NCBI RefSeq assembly: GCF_019711515.1
Contig: NZ_JAIGNO010000002.1
Location: 248,001-312,000 of the forward strand
Origin: Qipengyuania qiaonensis
Lineage (GTDB): Bacteria; Pseudomonadota; Alphaproteobacteria; Sphingomonadales; Sphingomonadaceae
DNA: 64,000 nucleotides
Direction of reading: 5' to 3'
Shown piece by piece: positions 63,289 through 64,000 of the stretch. Position 1 is the stretch's first letter; each line of letters begins with the position of its first letter. A program made the position numbers and the translations under genes. Below the pieces are notes generated by a model. That model saw nothing but the letters and a program-made list of their open reading frames with translations, was not told the DNA's origin and made no database searches.

Positions 63289-64000
63289 ATGGCTGTCGAC
63301 TGGACCTCTGCCCTGCAGCGCGCGCGGGCGCACGCACCTTTTCTGGCACGCGCCCTGGAGCGACGACCGGGATTGGCTGAGATGTTGGATGCCGGGGACG
63401 GCGAAGCGGCGCTACTTAGGGCCAAGCGCGCGGAAGGCGATGACGTCGCTACGGCACTGCGGCGCCAACGCCTTGGCCTCGCATTGGTGCTGGCGATCGG
63501 CGATCTGGCCCAGGCGTTCGACCTTGAAAAGGTTATGCGCGAACTGTCGACCTTTGCCGATCGGTCCTTGCATGCGGCGATCGAGGCGGCGATCGCCAGG
63601 CGTGCGCCGGATGTCCACCCAGCGGGAATGATCGGGCTGGCGCTGGGCAAGCATGGCGCGGGCGAACTGAACTATTCGTCGGATATCGACCCGATCCTGC
63701 TCTACGATCCCGTGGCACTACCGCGTCGCGATCGCGACGAACCGGGCGAGGCAGCGCAACGCTATGCGCGCGAGGTTGTAAGGTTGCTGTCGGAAGTTAC
63801 GAGCGAAGGCTACGTCTTTCGGGTCGACTTGCGCCTGCGCCCGGCCTCGGAAGTCAGTCCGCTGGCCATCCCGCTCGACGCGGCGATTACGCATTACGAA
63901 AGTTCTGCTCTGGCGTGGGAGCGTGCGGCCTTTATTCGCGCCCGCGCCTGTGCAGGCGACATTGCGGCGGGCGAGGCGTTTCTCGACCATATCCGTCCCT
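63289..64000 (+). CDS. glnE: Glutamine synthetase adenylyltransferase/deadenylase, 5' part
   Basis: The frame runs from the ATG at 63289 to the window edge without a stop (237 codons visible). The nucleotidyltransferase core is plain: LGKHGAGELNYSSDIDPILLYD (GxxELNYxSDxD metal-binding motif, residues about 120-140) and VFRVDLRLRPASEVSPLAIPL, followed by YESSALAWERAAFIRARACAG. GlnE attaches and removes AMP on glutamine synthetase under PII control. Only the start of the protein can be seen, so completeness cannot be judged. It is divergent from the M28 peptidase gene. Confidence 0.95.
   Translation, partial: MAVDWTSALQRARAHAPFLARALERRPGLAEMLDAGDGEAALLRAKRAEGDDVATALRRQRLGLALVLAIGDLAQAFDLEKVMRELSTFADRSLHAAIEAAIARRAPDVHPAGMIGLALGKHGAGELNYSSDIDPILLYDPVALPRRDRDEPGEAAQRYAREVVRLLSEVTSEGYVFRVDLRLRPASEVSPLAIPLDAAITHYESSALAWERAAFIRARACAGDIAAGEAFLDHIRP

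Noticed and set aside
1-64000. CRISPR array, IS element or prophage structural genes
   Set aside because: No regularly spaced direct repeats, transposase or capsid-type genes were seen; the only mobility gene is the integrase at 11221-12549.

Overview
The window is about 64 kb of GC-rich, densely packed bacterial DNA. Gene content points to an alphaproteobacterium of the Sphingomonadales, most likely the Erythrobacter/Altererythrobacter side: an rpe - heparinase II/III-like - purH cluster, the large 180-kDa-class NAD-glutamate dehydrogenase, a CYP153 alkane hydroxylase, DUF2141 and DUF1223 proteins, Tat- and lipoprotein-exported enzymes, and many four-base ATGA/GTGA gene overlaps. The genus is an inference from gene content and not a measurement.

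Region 1 (1-12765) reads as the right part of an integrated genomic island. A tyrosine integrase lies beside a detached 3' half of a tRNA-Arg(CCG) gene (12719-12765), the expected right attachment site. The visible cargo is a catabolic block: an isochorismatase-like hydrolase, a PQQ-type sugar dehydrogenase, then a tightly packed operon of XapX, YtcJ-like amidohydrolase, DUF1275, outer-membrane porin, glutathionyl-hydroquinone-reductase-like GST and EamA exporter. It is followed by an HD hydrolase, an XRE regulator, and a divergent isonitrile-hydratase-like/TetR pair with a palindromic operator between them. The left end and the intact tRNA would lie outside the window.

Region 2 (12766-32335) is chromosomal. 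It starts with a diacylglycerol-kinase-like gene overlapping a Tam41-like nucleotidyltransferase. Then come rpe - heparinase-like - purH, a META lipoprotein, a run of 43-aa peptide, lipoprotein MsrA, Zur-type regulator, dxs, alpha/beta hydrolase and enoyl-CoA hydratase, then NnrU behind a strong palindrome. A minus-strand group follows: POT peptide transporter, a metal-binding amidohydrolase, a second amidohydrolase that has lost its metal ligands, and an FKBP isomerase. A GntR regulator and ihfB precede tRNA-Leu(UAA).

Region 3 (32399-37427) sits beside tRNA-Leu and is a surface-glycan modification cassette: two methyltransferases and an SMR-like flippase on one strand, with a GtrB-like glycosyltransferase and a large multi-pass glycosyltransferase candidate on the other.

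Region 4 (37524-64000) holds a tandem PilZ protein, Tat-type MsrB, CYP153, an ABC-2 exporter, queG, a ferredoxin-reductase-like flavoprotein, the NAD-glutamate dehydrogenase, a DUF898-M48-hydrolase-TPR-LLM run, a three-gene small-membrane-protein/XRE operon, PhoD, thrS preceded by a peptide with seven consecutive threonine codons (an attenuator), DUF1223, an agmatine-deiminase-family enzyme, an M28 peptidase and the 5' part of glnE, cut by the window edge.

The observations most worth following are the threonine leader before thrS, the kinase/Tam41-like pair, the tRNA-Arg island and its operon, the dead/live amidohydrolase pair, and the two well-formed operator palindromes.
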